In this document: in pieces, positions 41,802-51,283 of the stretch
Layout of the letters: the number at the start of each line of letters is the position of its first letter
Numbering within the stretch: position 1 is the stretch's first letter
Source: an uncultured Alphaproteobacteria bacterium
GTDB taxonomy: Bacteria; Pseudomonadota; Alphaproteobacteria; Caulobacterales; Parvularculaceae
Length of the DNA: 64,000 nucleotides
Assembly: GCA_902826095.1 (NCBI GenBank)
Contig: CADEDN010000016.1
Coordinates: 1-64,000, forward strand
Reading direction: 5' to 3'
Program-made: the position numbers and the translations under genes
Notes under the pieces: generated by a model
The model's database searches: none
Told to the model about the DNA's origin: nothing
What the model saw: only the letters and a program-made list of their open reading frames with translations

Positions 41802-42839
41802 TCAGCCGGTCGCAACCCCGAACAGGCTGCCGATTGCAAAGGTCGCGGCGCCCGCGAGGGCGCCAATGGCCAGCATCCTGAGGCCGCCCATGACAGCGTT
41901 GCGCCCGGAAAAGAGGCTCATCGCGGCGCCGACCCCAAAGAGGGCGAGCCCGGCGATCCCCGCCGCAATCGGAACCGCCGCTTCAAGCCCGATGATGAAG
42001 GGAAAGAGCGGCAAAAATGCCCCCGACGAAAAGGCGAGGAACGACCAAAGGGCCGCGCCGCTCGCCGATCCAAGATCGTCCGGATTGAGGCCAAGCTCCT
42101 CGCGCGCCAGCGTGTCGAGCGCCGTTTTCGGGTCAGCGATCAGCATTTTCGCCATCGCGCGCGCTTCGCTGAGCGGCAGGCCGCGCGCTTCGTAGATGAG
42201 CGCAAGCTCCTCGGCCTCTTCCTCCGGGTAGAGAGCAAGCTCCTCCTTTTCCTGTGCGATCTGGTGCTCGAACATCTCGCGCTGTGTCTTCATCGAGATG
42301 AACTCGCCCGCCGCCATCGAGAAGGCGCCGGCGAGCAGTCCCGCGACGCCGGTGAGGAACACGACGTCGTTGGAGACGGCGGCGCCCGCCATGCCCATGA
42401 CGAGGCTCGTATTCGAGACAAGTCCGTCATTGACGCCGAAGACGGCGGCGCGCAGCGACCCGCCGCCGGCTCCCTTGTGCCGCGCGCCGATCTCCTCGGT
42501 CGTTGTCGGCATGGCGTGCGAGCCGGCAGGCAGCGTTCCGGAATAGACGGACAGGCCGCGCACCTTCATCGCCGCGAGCGCCCCCTTCATCTGGCGCGGC
42601 GTGAACAGCCGCAACAGCAGCGCGACGATGCGTGCGCGAAGGTCCGGCGAAAAACTGTCGGCGACGTCAAATTCCTTGGCGATGATCGCGGCCTGATCAG
42701 CGCCCTCTGTCGCGAGGCGCGCAAACAGCCGCCGGAAAGCCGGGTCCTTTTCGGCGCGGGCGACTTTTGCTGTCAGGTAGGCGGCGGTCTTCTCCTCGCG
42801 CCATCGCCGTTCAAGCGCCTTGTCGGCGGAATTCGTCAT
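41802..42839 (-). CDS. Ferritin-like/VIT1-CCC1 membrane iron exporter (MbfA-like)
   Basis: 345 aa. Residues about 8-100 are a helical ferritin-like segment (ERRWREEKTAAYLTAKVARAE, RLFARLATEGADQAAII); residues 140-345 are a VIT1/CCC1 transporter with LRAAVFGVNDGLVSNTSLVMG, AGEFISMKTQREMFE and a Glu-rich cytoplasmic stretch (EKEELALYPEEEAEELALIYE). This fused architecture is MbfA, an iron/manganese exporter in Bradyrhizobium and Agrobacterium. ATG at 42839 with AAGG upstream. No Irr or Fur box was recognised in the 71 bp to the divergent amidohydrolase. Confidence 0.85.
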   Translation of the reverse strand: MTNSADKALERRWREEKTAAYLTAKVARAEKDPAFRRLFARLATEGADQAAIIAKEFDVADSFSPDLRARIVALLLRLFTPRQMKGALAAMKVRGLSVYSGTLPAGSHAMPTTTEEIGARHKGAGGGSLRAAVFGVNDGLVSNTSLVMGMAGAAVSNDVVFLTGVAGLLAGAFSMAAGEFISMKTQREMFEHQIAQEKEELALYPEEEAEELALIYEARGLPLSEARAMAKMLIADPKTALDTLAREELGLNPDDLGSASGAALWSFLAFSSGAFLPLFPFIIGLEAAVPIAAGIAGLALFGVGAAMSLFSGRNAVMGGLRMLAIGALAGAATFAIGSLFGVATG

Positions 42840-42910
42840 GCTGGCGGGCCTTTCAGATTGCGGTGAATAGCTTAACATGCCCCGACACGGGAGCGGTTGA
42901 GGGGTCCTTG

Positions 42911-44530
42911 ATGAGACTATTGGCGATAGCGGCGGGGCTCGCCGCGCTGGCCGGGCATGCTTTGGCGCTGCCGCCGGGCGTCGAAACTCGAAACGACGGC
43001 GCCGGCCCATATGACCGCCTCGTCATTCGCGGCGCGACGCTGATCGACGGCTCTGGCGCGCCGCCATTCGGGCCGGTCGATGTCGTCGTCGAAAACAATC
43101 GCATCGCCTCAATCATCGGCGTTGGCGTGCCGGGGCTTCCCATCAAAGACGAAGGCCGACCGCCGCTCAACGGCGGCAGGGAGATCGACGCCTCCGGAAA
43201 GTTCCTGTTGCCCGGCTTCATCAATCTTCACGGACACATTCATTCCTATGGCGCGGGACAGGACGTGCCGCCGGATTACGTCTTCAAGCTCTGGCTGATG
43301 CACGGCATCACGACGGTGCGCGAAGTCGGCAACGACAAGGGCGCGAAATTCACCGCGGAGCTCGCCGCGGCAAGCGCCCGGAATGAAATCGACGCGCCGC
43401 GTATCTACTCCTATCCGTTTTTTGGAAGCTTCGGTTCGGATGATGTCGACACGCCCGACAAAGCGCGCGACCAGATCCGCCAGTTCAAGAAGGCGGGCGC
43501 ATGGGGCGTCAAGTTTTTCAGCGGGCCCGAAGAGGTGCTCTGGGCGGCTTTCGATGAAGCGAAAAAACAAGAGCTGAAAACGACGATGCACCACGCGCAG
43601 CTCGCGGTGGCGCATGCCGACGTGCTCGATACGTCGGCGCGCGGCCTCAATTCGATGGAGCATTGGTACGGCCTTCCCGAGGCGCTTTTCGACGACAAGG
43701 CGCTGCAGGACTATCCCGTCGATTACAATTATTCGGACGAACAGCATCGCTTCGGCGAGGCTGGGAGGCTTTGGGCGCAGGCGGCGGATCAAGGGAGCGA
43801 CCGCTGGAACGTTGTGCGCGACACGCTGCTGGAACGGAATTTCGCAATCGTGCCGACCTTCACAATTTACCTCGCGAGCCGCGACTGGATGCGCGCGCGC
43901 CGGGCGGAATGGCATGACGACTATACAATGCCCTCGCTCTGGAAGTTCTATTCGCCGGATCGCAACGCGCACGGTTCCTACTGGTTCGACTGGGGCGCCG
44001 AACAGGAGACCGCCTGGAGCCGGAACTATCGAAAATGGATGGCGTTCATCAACGAATACAAGAACCATGGCGGAAAGGTCGGCGTCGGTGAAGACGCCGG
44101 CTACATTTATTCAACTTACGGATTCGGCTTCGTCCAGGAACTCGAATTGCTTCGCGAGGCCGGTTTCAATCCGCTGGAGGTCATTCGGGCGGCGACGCTC
44201 GACGGCGCGCGCATTTTGGGCGCCGAAAACGACATCGGTTCGGTGCAGGTCGGCAAGAAGGCCGATCTTGTCATCGTCGCCGAAAACCCGATCGCCAACC
44301 TCAAAGTCCTTTACGCCAGCGGCCATATCAGGCTCGATCTGGCGACGAACAAGCCCGTTCGCGTCGGCGGCGTCGAAACAGTGATCAAGGACGGGATCGT
44401 TTACGATGCCAAGGCGCTGGCCGGTGAAGTGCGAGCTGCGGTCGCCGCCGAAAAAGAAAAGGCCGGCATCGCGCCGGGACCGATGCCGATCGTCGATTTC
44501 AAATTTGAACGCAAGGAGTCCGCTCAATGA
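42911..44530 (+). CDS. Secreted amidohydrolase
   Basis: 539 aa metal-dependent hydrolase with a signal peptide (1-20, GHALALPPG). GFINLHGHIHS gives the first metal-binding HxH; MHHAQLAVAHAD and SMEHWYGLP supply later histidines; KVGVGEDAG the catalytic Asp region, and PLEVIRAATLDGARILG the C-terminal amidohydrolase signature. Likely a periplasmic prolidase- or imidazolonepropionase-like hydrolase acting on small peptides or cyclic amides. Overlaps the following M20 gene by ATGA, so they form a peptide-degrading pair. Confidence 0.87.
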   Translation: MRLLAIAAGLAALAGHALALPPGVETRNDGAGPYDRLVIRGATLIDGSGAPPFGPVDVVVENNRIASIIGVGVPGLPIKDEGRPPLNGGREIDASGKFLLPGFINLHGHIHSYGAGQDVPPDYVFKLWLMHGITTVREVGNDKGAKFTAELAAASARNEIDAPRIYSYPFFGSFGSDDVDTPDKARDQIRQFKKAGAWGVKFFSGPEEVLWAAFDEAKKQELKTTMHHAQLAVAHADVLDTSARGLNSMEHWYGLPEALFDDKALQDYPVDYNYSDEQHRFGEAGRLWAQAADQGSDRWNVVRDTLLERNFAIVPTFTIYLASRDWMRARRAEWHDDYTMPSLWKFYSPDRNAHGSYWFDWGAEQETAWSRNYRKWMAFINEYKNHGGKVGVGEDAGYIYSTYGFGFVQELELLREAGFNPLEVIRAATLDGARILGAENDIGSVQVGKKADLVIVAENPIANLKVLYASGHIRLDLATNKPVRVGGVETVIKDGIVYDAKALAGEVRAAVAAEKEKAGIAPGPMPIVDFKFERKESAQ

Positions 44531-45906
44531 AGAATCTGCTGCTCGCCGCCGCCGCGTCCATCGCATTTGCAGCGCCCGCCGCCGCCCAAGACAAGGCGCT
44601 CGCCGACGCTGTCGCCGCGGACTATCCGTTCGTGTTCGAGCTTTACAAGCATTTCCATCAAAATCCGGAATTGTCGTTCAAGGAAAGCGCAAGCGCGGCG
44701 CGCATGGCGACGGAGTTGAAGGCGCTCGGTTTTGAAGTGACGACGGGCGTCGGCGACAAATGGACGAAGGCGAAAGCGAAAGCGGACGCCGGAAAGGCGA
44801 ATGAGGGCGTCGGCGGATACGGCCTCGTCGCTGTCATGAAGAACGGCGAAGGCCCGACCCTGATGATGCGCGCCGATATAGACGCGCTGCCGCTCGAAGA
44901 GAAGACCGGCGTTCCCTATGCGAGCAAAGTCGTCTCCGCCGACTACAAGGGGCAGTCGGCGCCCGTGATGCACGCCTGTGCGCATGACAGTCACATGGCG
45001 ATCATGATCGGAACGGCGCGCCGCCTCGTTGCGATGAAAGGTCAGTGGAAGGGAACGCTCGTCCTCATCGGCCAGCCGGCGGAAGAGATCGGTCTTGGCG
45101 CGATGGCGATGTTGGCGGACGGGCTCTATTCGAAATTTCCGAAACCTGATTTTGTTATCGCCGAACACACGTCCGGCTGGGATCCCGCCGGCGCCGTCAC
45201 CTACACGCCGGGCTACACGCTCGCGAATGTCGACAGCGTCGACATCATCATCAAAGGCGTCGGCACCCATGGTTCGGCGCCGCATACGGGCAAGGACCCG
45301 ATCATGATCGGGGCGCAAATCGTCACCGCGCTGCAGACGCTGATTTCGCGTGAGACCAACCCCCTCGATTCCGGCGTCGTCACGGTCGGTTCCTTCCAAG
45401 GCGGTTACAAGCACAATATCATCCCGGATCAGGCGACGCTGAAAATCACCGTGCGTTCCTACAAGGACGAAGTGCGCCAGCACCTCCTCGACGGCATCAA
45501 GCGGATCGCGATCGCGCAGGCCCAGTCTGCGGGACTGCCGCCGGAATTGATGCCGGAGGTGAAGATCGAAAAGGATTATACGCCATCGACCTATAACAAC
45601 CCCGAACTGACGACGCGCGTCATGGGCGCGGTCGCAAACAGCCTCGGCGAACAGCGTGTCTATGTGCGCGATCCGAGCATGGGCGGGGAAGATTTCAGCC
45701 AGTTCGGGCGGACGGTGGAAAAAATCCCAACCGTCATCATGTGGGTCGGCGGGCTCGATCCGGCCGCATACCGCGCGGGGGTCGACGGCACAGGGCCAAT
45801 CCCGCCGGGCAACCACTCGCCGCTTTTTGCGCCAGTCCCCGAGCCGACGCTGAAGACAGGCGTGCAGGCGATGACGGCGGCTGCTTTGGAGCTTCTCAGG
45901 AAATAG
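44527..45906 (+). CDS. Secreted M20 peptidase/amidohydrolase
   Basis: 459 aa M20D-type enzyme. Signal peptide 1-21 (AAPAAAQDK). KHFHQNPELSFKE begins the mature domain; MRADIDALP, HACAHDSHMA and GQPAEEIGLGAMAM are the metal and catalytic motifs; VGTHGSAPHTGKDP is the dimerisation/bacterial exosortase-like lid region. Cleaves N-acyl amino acids or dipeptides in the periplasm. Cotranscribed with the upstream amidohydrolase. Confidence 0.9.
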   Translation: MKNLLLAAAASIAFAAPAAAQDKALADAVAADYPFVFELYKHFHQNPELSFKESASAARMATELKALGFEVTTGVGDKWTKAKAKADAGKANEGVGGYGLVAVMKNGEGPTLMMRADIDALPLEEKTGVPYASKVVSADYKGQSAPVMHACAHDSHMAIMIGTARRLVAMKGQWKGTLVLIGQPAEEIGLGAMAMLADGLYSKFPKPDFVIAEHTSGWDPAGAVTYTPGYTLANVDSVDIIIKGVGTHGSAPHTGKDPIMIGAQIVTALQTLISRETNPLDSGVVTVGSFQGGYKHNIIPDQATLKITVRSYKDEVRQHLLDGIKRIAIAQAQSAGLPPELMPEVKIEKDYTPSTYNNPELTTRVMGAVANSLGEQRVYVRDPSMGGEDFSQFGRTVEKIPTVIMWVGGLDPAAYRAGVDGTGPIPPGNHSPLFAPVPEPTLKTGVQAMTAAALELLRK

Positions 45907-46399
45907 AGCGCCGCAGCAGCCTCTCTGATTATTCGTTTATTGGGCTCCACCGCGATCACGCCAGGCAAGCTGCTCAAGCGCCATATTCAGCGAACCCGTT
46001 GGCGCAATCGCGCGCACATCCGAATTCGATTGGACGCATCTTCCATTGTTGCGATTGCACAATGGGTGTCGAAAAACATGGGGCCTTCCCGGCCGAAACA
46101 GAGCTTACGCTTAACGGTTGGCGGGGCGTTACACTTTGCACGGATTGCGAGAAAAAACGACCGGAGAGTCTAGTCGAAAAATCGGCGATTGATGGTCGCC
46201 TATTGGGTCCATCTCGTGTACACAGCTCGACCATGGGGAGTTGGCTAGGAGTCATGCGGATTGCGTCCAGGCCTGATTGTCAGAGCCGGCGTCTTACCGC
46301 ATCTTGCGCCGCCGGTGCTTTCATAAGTTCAAGCGGAACTGACGAACCCTGTCGTGACAAGTGCGTATGAATGTCTTTCAACATGAGGGAGTGTAGGCA
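45907..46399. other. 493-bp gap before the subtilase gene, no gene recognised
   Basis: The gap is visibly less GC-rich than its flanks. Short frames of 77 codons (+) and 93 codons (-) overlap each other and look random. The subtilase promoter and a possible long leader lie here; no clear hairpins or promoter boxes were found. GAGGGAGTG precedes the subtilase ATG. Confidence 0.4.
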
Positions 46400-48565
46400 A
46401 TGAAGACACTACTGACCGCGAGCGTCGCAATCGGCGCAGTGCTGGCGGCGCAAACTGGAACAGCATTGGCTCAAAACGGCTCAATGAAGAAGATTGGGCC
46501 CGCGCTTGAGCAAATGTACAAGACGCAAGGCGTGAAAGCGGGAGCGCAAACGCGTTCGCTCAATAACGCCACGTCGGACCCGCGCAGCTTGATCAATCTC
46601 GGCCGAACCGTGAACGGCGAATATGTCGTCATCGACGCTGTTGCGCGCGGCGTCCCGACTGAACTCAGGTCAACAATCGAAGCGCTCGGCGGGGTCGATG
46701 TTAAGCGATGGGGCCGGAACGTATCCGCGAAGTTTCCAGTCAGTCAGCTTGGCGCGCTGAACGCCAGCCCTTATCTGAAAATGGCGCGTCCCGTGATGGC
46801 CCAGGCGAATTTCGGGCTCGTCAAATCCCAGGGCGATCGCGCGATGCGCACGAACGTCGTCCGAAACAACAACGAGATTGACGGTTCAGGGTTGCGCGTC
46901 GGCGTCCTCTCGGACAGTTTTTCCTGCACGACGGGGCCGATCGGCATCAACGGATGGACATCTACTGCGAATGACATCGCCAATGGCGATCTGCCCGCAA
47001 AGATCGTCAATCTTTCGGATCTTCCGACGACAGACACTACATGCATCGACGAAGGCCGCGGCATGGCGCAGCTTATTCATGACTCGGTTCCGGGCTCTTC
47101 AATCGCCTTCCACACCGCTTTCAATGGCGTTGCGGATTTCGCGAACGGCATCGTCCGCCTCGCTTTGGTCGCCGGCTCCGACGTCATCGTCGATGACATC
47201 ATCTATTTCGCTGAACCGATGTTCCAGGACGGGCCGATCGCACAGGCGGCGGACTATGTCTCAAGCCTTGGCATTCCCTATTACTCGTCAAATGGCAACC
47301 GCGCCCGCACGGCGCACCGCGCTGACTATCGCTCGGTTGAAGCGACGATCGGCGGCATTTCCGGTCCCTGGCACGACTTCGATCCCGGCGCCGGAGAAGA
47401 TCTTCTCCAGACAGTTCGGCTGACCAGCGCCGGCGGCATCGCGCAGATTGTCCTCAGCTTCCAGTGGGATGAACCCAACTTTTCGGTTTCCGGGGGTGCA
47501 GGCTCCGCGAGCAATGTCGATGTCGTGATGTTCGACAGCGCCGGCAACCCGGTTCTCGATTGCTTCGATCCGGCCTATTTCAGCGGTCTTTGCACGTTCT
47601 TCTTCCAGGACGGCGCTGTTGGCGGCGACGCAATCGATCTCGTCAACCTGGTCTATATCCGCGGATCGGCGGCGGACCCGGTCTCTCAAACCGCGCAAAT
47701 CGGTTTTAGAACCTCCGCCGGCCCGGCGCCAAATCTCGTGATGCATGTGCCGTTTTCGTTTAGCGGGGCTCTGGCCGAACTCGAATGGGCGACAAACAGC
47801 GGGACCGGCTACGGGCACAACAACGCGGCGGGCGCGGAAGGCGTCGGCGCGGCGGCGTTCAACTTCACCGAAGAGTTCATTGGCGATCCGCAGACAAACA
47901 ATCAGCGGCCGCCCGGAACAGAATGCGCTCCGGCATGCCTCAACGACTTCTCGTCGGCCGGCGGCACGCCTGTCGTCTTCGACACCGCGGGCAATCGCTT
48001 GGCGGCGCCGGAAGTGCGCTTTAAGCCCGGCCTGACAGCGCCGGACGGCACGAACACCACCTTCTTCGTCAACGACACGTTCCGCGACGATGACGACGCC
48101 GACGGTATCTTCGTCAACTCCGACCCCGGCGAGTTCCCGAACTTCTTCGGCACCTCGGCGGCGGCGCCGCACGCCGCGGCCGTTGCGACGATGATGATCG
48201 CCAAGGAGCGGACCCAGGTCCTCAACATCAAGAAAAACGGCCAGGAACGCTTCCGCATGTGCAAGCCAGTTGGCGGCTCACGCGCCGGCGGCGTCAATGT
48301 GACGGTCGCGCCATCCGCCGTGTTCGCGCAACTTGCGACGGGCGCCTTGCTGCGTCCGTGCAATGCGACCGAACCGCAGGAAATCTACGACATCATGCGG
48401 TCAACGGCGCAGAACATGACGGATCGCGTCAACCTTGCGACTGGGGCGACAATCCAGGTGTTTGACGAAGTCGGACCGCTTGGCTTCGACTTCGACTCAG
48501 GATTCGGGTTTGTCGACGCCGTTCCTGCGGTCGACGCAATTTCAGCGCCCGCGGCCACGAATTGA
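46400..48565 (+). CDS. Secreted S8/subtilase-like protease with Glu in place of His
   Basis: 721 aa. Signal peptide 1-24 (GTALAQNG), then a prodomain-like region to about 150. The peptidase core shows VGVLSDSF (Asp172), IDEGRGMAQLIHD (Glu218 where classic subtilases have His in HGT), SSNGN (oxyanion Asn) and GTSAAAPHAAAVA with Ser586. A Ser-Glu-Asp set recalls sedolisins, although the surrounding motifs are subtilase-like. A 200-residue beta-rich insert separates Asn and Ser. No sorting tail is visible. Extracellular or periplasmic. Confidence 0.82.
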   Translation: MKTLLTASVAIGAVLAAQTGTALAQNGSMKKIGPALEQMYKTQGVKAGAQTRSLNNATSDPRSLINLGRTVNGEYVVIDAVARGVPTELRSTIEALGGVDVKRWGRNVSAKFPVSQLGALNASPYLKMARPVMAQANFGLVKSQGDRAMRTNVVRNNNEIDGSGLRVGVLSDSFSCTTGPIGINGWTSTANDIANGDLPAKIVNLSDLPTTDTTCIDEGRGMAQLIHDSVPGSSIAFHTAFNGVADFANGIVRLALVAGSDVIVDDIIYFAEPMFQDGPIAQAADYVSSLGIPYYSSNGNRARTAHRADYRSVEATIGGISGPWHDFDPGAGEDLLQTVRLTSAGGIAQIVLSFQWDEPNFSVSGGAGSASNVDVVMFDSAGNPVLDCFDPAYFSGLCTFFFQDGAVGGDAIDLVNLVYIRGSAADPVSQTAQIGFRTSAGPAPNLVMHVPFSFSGALAELEWATNSGTGYGHNNAAGAEGVGAAAFNFTEEFIGDPQTNNQRPPGTECAPACLNDFSSAGGTPVVFDTAGNRLAAPEVRFKPGLTAPDGTNTTFFVNDTFRDDDDADGIFVNSDPGEFPNFFGTSAAAPHAAAVATMMIAKERTQVLNIKKNGQERFRMCKPVGGSRAGGVNVTVAPSAVFAQLATGALLRPCNATEPQEIYDIMRSTAQNMTDRVNLATGATIQVFDEVGPLGFDFDSGFGFVDAVPAVDAISAPAATN

Positions 48566-48632
48566 GGCGGCGAACGCAATCAGGTTGAAGACTGATTATT
48601 CGGAAGGTGGCGGGACGAAAGTCCCGCCATTT

Positions 48633-49349
48633 TCATTTTGGTTTTGGGATGACGACAAAACGGCGTTGAAGTTCGAGAATGCGCCCGTCTTGCTTGAGGG
48701 CGGCGAGCGTGCGGCTCAGCGTTTCGAGCCGGAGCCCCAGATAATCGGCGACGTCCTGCCTTGGCATGGGAAAGGGGACCGCCCGCGTTTGCGCTCCTTC
48801 ATCGGCGCCGATTGTCTTGTCGATGACTTCGATGAAGCTGAGGACTCTCTCTTCGGCGGTTTTCTTGCCAAGCAGGACGATATGGTCCTGCGCTTTGTGA
48901 TATTCCGTTTGCCCGCGCGCGATCAGCCGGTCCTTGACGCCCGGCGAGTCGATAGCGATTTCATCCAGATAGCGGTGCGGGAAAAAACATACGATGCTGT
49001 CTTCCAGCGCCTCCGCGGTATAGGCGCTCGATTGCGTCGAGCGCACGCCGATGAAATCTCCCCTGAACAGGAATCCAGTGACCTGGCGGCGCCCATCCTC
49101 AAGCATCTTCGAAAGGCGAAAGGAGCCATCGACGACTATGTAGAGCGACTCATTTGGTTCGCCTTCGGCCATCAGCGCCTTGTTCTTGGCGACATGACGG
49201 CGCGCCATGGTCTTCTCGACATGCGCAAATTCGCGCGGATTCAAGTCGGCGCAAATTGAGCGCTCGCGCACGTCACATAGATCGCAGGTCATCGGCCTGT
49301 TCGGCGCGACACAGTGCTTTTCCGCCGATTTGGTGTGATCGTCGGGCAT
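48633..49349 (-). CDS. fnrL: FNR-type oxygen-sensing transcription factor
   Basis: 238 aa Crp/Fnr regulator. Iron-sulfur ligands fit C22, C25, C33 (CDLCDVRERSIC) and C121 (DSIVCFFP), matching the four-cysteine plan of E. coli FNR; C13 is an extra. The recognition helix LETLSRTLAAL keeps the E-xx-SR signature that reads TTGAT half sites. The 4Fe-4S cluster would make it active without oxygen. ATG at 49349. It lies next to hemN, whose upstream region carries an FNR-like box. Confidence 0.9.
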   Translation of the reverse strand: MPDDHTKSAEKHCVAPNRPMTCDLCDVRERSICADLNPREFAHVEKTMARRHVAKNKALMAEGEPNESLYIVVDGSFRLSKMLEDGRRQVTGFLFRGDFIGVRSTQSSAYTAEALEDSIVCFFPHRYLDEIAIDSPGVKDRLIARGQTEYHKAQDHIVLLGKKTAEERVLSFIEVIDKTIGADEGAQTRAVPFPMPRQDVADYLGLRLETLSRTLAALKQDGRILELQRRFVVIPKPK

Positions 49350-49416
49350 TCGCCGCCTCAATGTCCGAGGTCAAACTAAGGACTGCCGCTCACGGTTTCC
49401 AGCCTCCCGCCCGCGT

Positions 49417-50781
49417 CTATATAGCGCGGGCGAAGGGACGGTTGGTCATGCCGCAGACGGGGTTCTCATAAGGATCAAGCGCCATTGCGACAATTCGGGC
49501 GAGCGGCCCTGCGCCTTCTGTGATGGCGATCAAATCGCCTCGCCATTCGATGACGCCGTCAGCCTCCAGGGCGTCAAGGCGGCCGCAAATCGCGTTGGCC
49601 TCGTGGGGTGATACCCGCGCAAGGACGGCTGAGATCTCAGTTTCAAATCGGCAAAGCAGATCGCGGATCGCCGCGCCGATGATGCGCTCGCGCGGCGACG
49701 GGGCGAGGCCGCGCGCCGTCGCGAGTTCTCCCCGGCCGAGCCTGTCATAATATTCGCCAAGGTCCTTTGCATTCTGGGCGTAGAGGCCTTCAATCTCGCT
49801 GATCGCCGAAGCGCCGACCGCGATCGTCGTTTCGGCGATGTCGTCGGTGAACCCTTGGAAGTTGCGGCGGAGGCGGCCCTCCCTGTCGGCGCGGGCGAGT
49901 GCGTTGTCCGGCTTTGCGTAATGGTCAAATCCAATCCGGCGATAGCCTGCGGCGATCATCATCGCATCGGCGAGTTCTGAAAGCTCGATCCGAATATCCG
50001 AAGAAGGCAACGTCGATTCCTCAATCAGTCTTTGACGCGGCAGAGCGGCGGGCAGATGCGCATAACCGAAAATCGCCACGCGATCGGGCGCCAGCGCGAT
50101 TGTCTTTTCCATCGTGTCGCGGAAGCTCGCCGGCGTTTGTTTCGGCAGACCGAAGAGCAGATCGAATGAAATGTCATTGACGCCAGCGCCGCGCATCTCG
50201 CCGACGGCGTTCTCAACCAACTCAAAGCTTTGTATACGGTTTATGGCCGCCTGGACGTCCGGATCGAAATCCTGCACGCCGATGCTGATCCGGCCGAAAC
50301 CGAGCATCGCCAGTCGCGCGACGTCGGACCCGCGAATGAGGCGCGGATCAAGTTCGATCGCGAGCTTTGTCGAATCGGTGAGACCGAGGCTGCTTTCAAT
50401 CGCGCCGAGGATGCGAGCGATTTCGTCGACTTGTAAGTAATTCGGGGTGCCGCCGCCAAAATGCACGGACAATGGCTGTCCGGATCCGTTGAGAATTTCG
50501 CCGATGCGACTTACCTCCAGCAACAGCGCATCGACATATCGAAGCGCGCGCGCGTAATCATTTTCGACGCGCATGCTGCATCCGCAATACCAGCACATCT
50601 GGCGGCAGAACGGCACATGCACATAGATCGACAGGGGCTCGTAGAGGGATATCTCGCGAAGGCGCGCCGCAAAATCGACGGCCGTCACCTGTTCGTCGAA
50701 ATGGAGCGCTGAAGGAAAGCTCGTATAACGCGGCGCGCGGGCGCCCAGATATTTTCGCCAATGCGGTTTCATGAACCGCAT
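49417..50781 (-). CDS. hemN: Oxygen-independent coproporphyrinogen III oxidase
   Basis: 454 aa radical SAM enzyme that decarboxylates coproporphyrinogen III without oxygen in heme synthesis. YVHVPFCRQMCWYCGCSM holds the CxxxCxxC cluster motif; HFGGGTPNYL and GVQDFDPDVQ are HemN-specific, as is the N-terminal RAPRYTSFPSALHF. Start taken as ATG 50781; ATG 50772 (MKPHWRKY) is equally possible and would fit the position of the FNR box better. Clustered with fnrL. Confidence 0.92.
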   Translation of the reverse strand: MRFMKPHWRKYLGARAPRYTSFPSALHFDEQVTAVDFAARLREISLYEPLSIYVHVPFCRQMCWYCGCSMRVENDYARALRYVDALLLEVSRIGEILNGSGQPLSVHFGGGTPNYLQVDEIARILGAIESSLGLTDSTKLAIELDPRLIRGSDVARLAMLGFGRISIGVQDFDPDVQAAINRIQSFELVENAVGEMRGAGVNDISFDLLFGLPKQTPASFRDTMEKTIALAPDRVAIFGYAHLPAALPRQRLIEESTLPSSDIRIELSELADAMMIAAGYRRIGFDHYAKPDNALARADREGRLRRNFQGFTDDIAETTIAVGASAISEIEGLYAQNAKDLGEYYDRLGRGELATARGLAPSPRERIIGAAIRDLLCRFETEISAVLARVSPHEANAICGRLDALEADGVIEWRGDLIAITEGAGPLARIVAMALDPYENPVCGMTNRPFARAI

Positions 50782-50806
50782 CATGCGGACGCCGGCCCGG
50801 CGCAAG

Positions 50807-50820
50807 GTGATTTAGGTCAA
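50807..50820 (-). promoter_or_regulatory. FNR/FixK-like box upstream of hemN
   Basis: GTGAT-TTAG-GTCAA (50807-50820) differs from TTGAT-N4-ATCAA at two positions. It is centred about 41 bases before 50772, the usual place for an activating FNR site if transcription starts near that codon. Binding by the neighbouring FnrL is inference from its recognition helix. Confidence 0.6.
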
Positions 50821-50837
50821 AAAAAATCAGTGATTGG

Positions 50838-51161
50838 TCAGTCGTCGGCGACCGGCGAGGCGGAAACGTCCGTCAGAGCCCGCGCCTCTTCACCCGCCGG
50901 CATCTCGCCGCGGGTCTGATGGCGCTCGTTTGCATTGCGGCATTCTTCAGAAAGCACGACCTTGTTGCGGCACGGAACCAGCGCCACCGGACGACCGACG
51001 CCGAAGGCGGGAACGAAAGATTGGCGCGCCGATTTCGCGGCAACTTGCGTTTCGGGCGCCGGCTCAGGCGACGGGGAAGTGAAAGCCGCCTGGTCGCTGC
51101 GGCCGAAAAGCGCGCAACCGGAAGACGCCAGCGCGATTGCTGAAACGACTAGAATTCTCAT
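50838..51161 (-). CDS. Probable small lipoprotein
   Basis: 107 aa. MRILVVSAIALASSGC is a short signal with a plausible though imperfect lipobox (Cys16). The mature part is Pro/Ala-rich, then has two Cys (VPCRNKVVLSEECRN) that could form a disulfide, and an acidic tail. ATG at 51161 follows GAGGGG; a longer frame upstream is rejected. Family unknown. Confidence 0.65.
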   Translation of the reverse strand: MRILVVSAIALASSGCALFGRSDQAAFTSPSPEPAPETQVAAKSARQSFVPAFGVGRPVALVPCRNKVVLSEECRNANERHQTRGEMPAGEEARALTDVSASPVADD

Positions 51162-51283
51162 GGGACGCCCCTCGCGTTTGCAACATTGCCGCCAGCGACT
51201 CAGGAGGAAATCTACGCGACAGGGAGCGCCGAGCGGCAGGAGGCTAACGCGCGCCGGTTGCGCCTTCAAGTCCATTCCGCTTT

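Noticed and set aside
45940..46255. Small frames of 77 and 93 codons before the subtilase
   Set aside because: They overlap on opposite strands and neither has a ribosome site or recognisable content.
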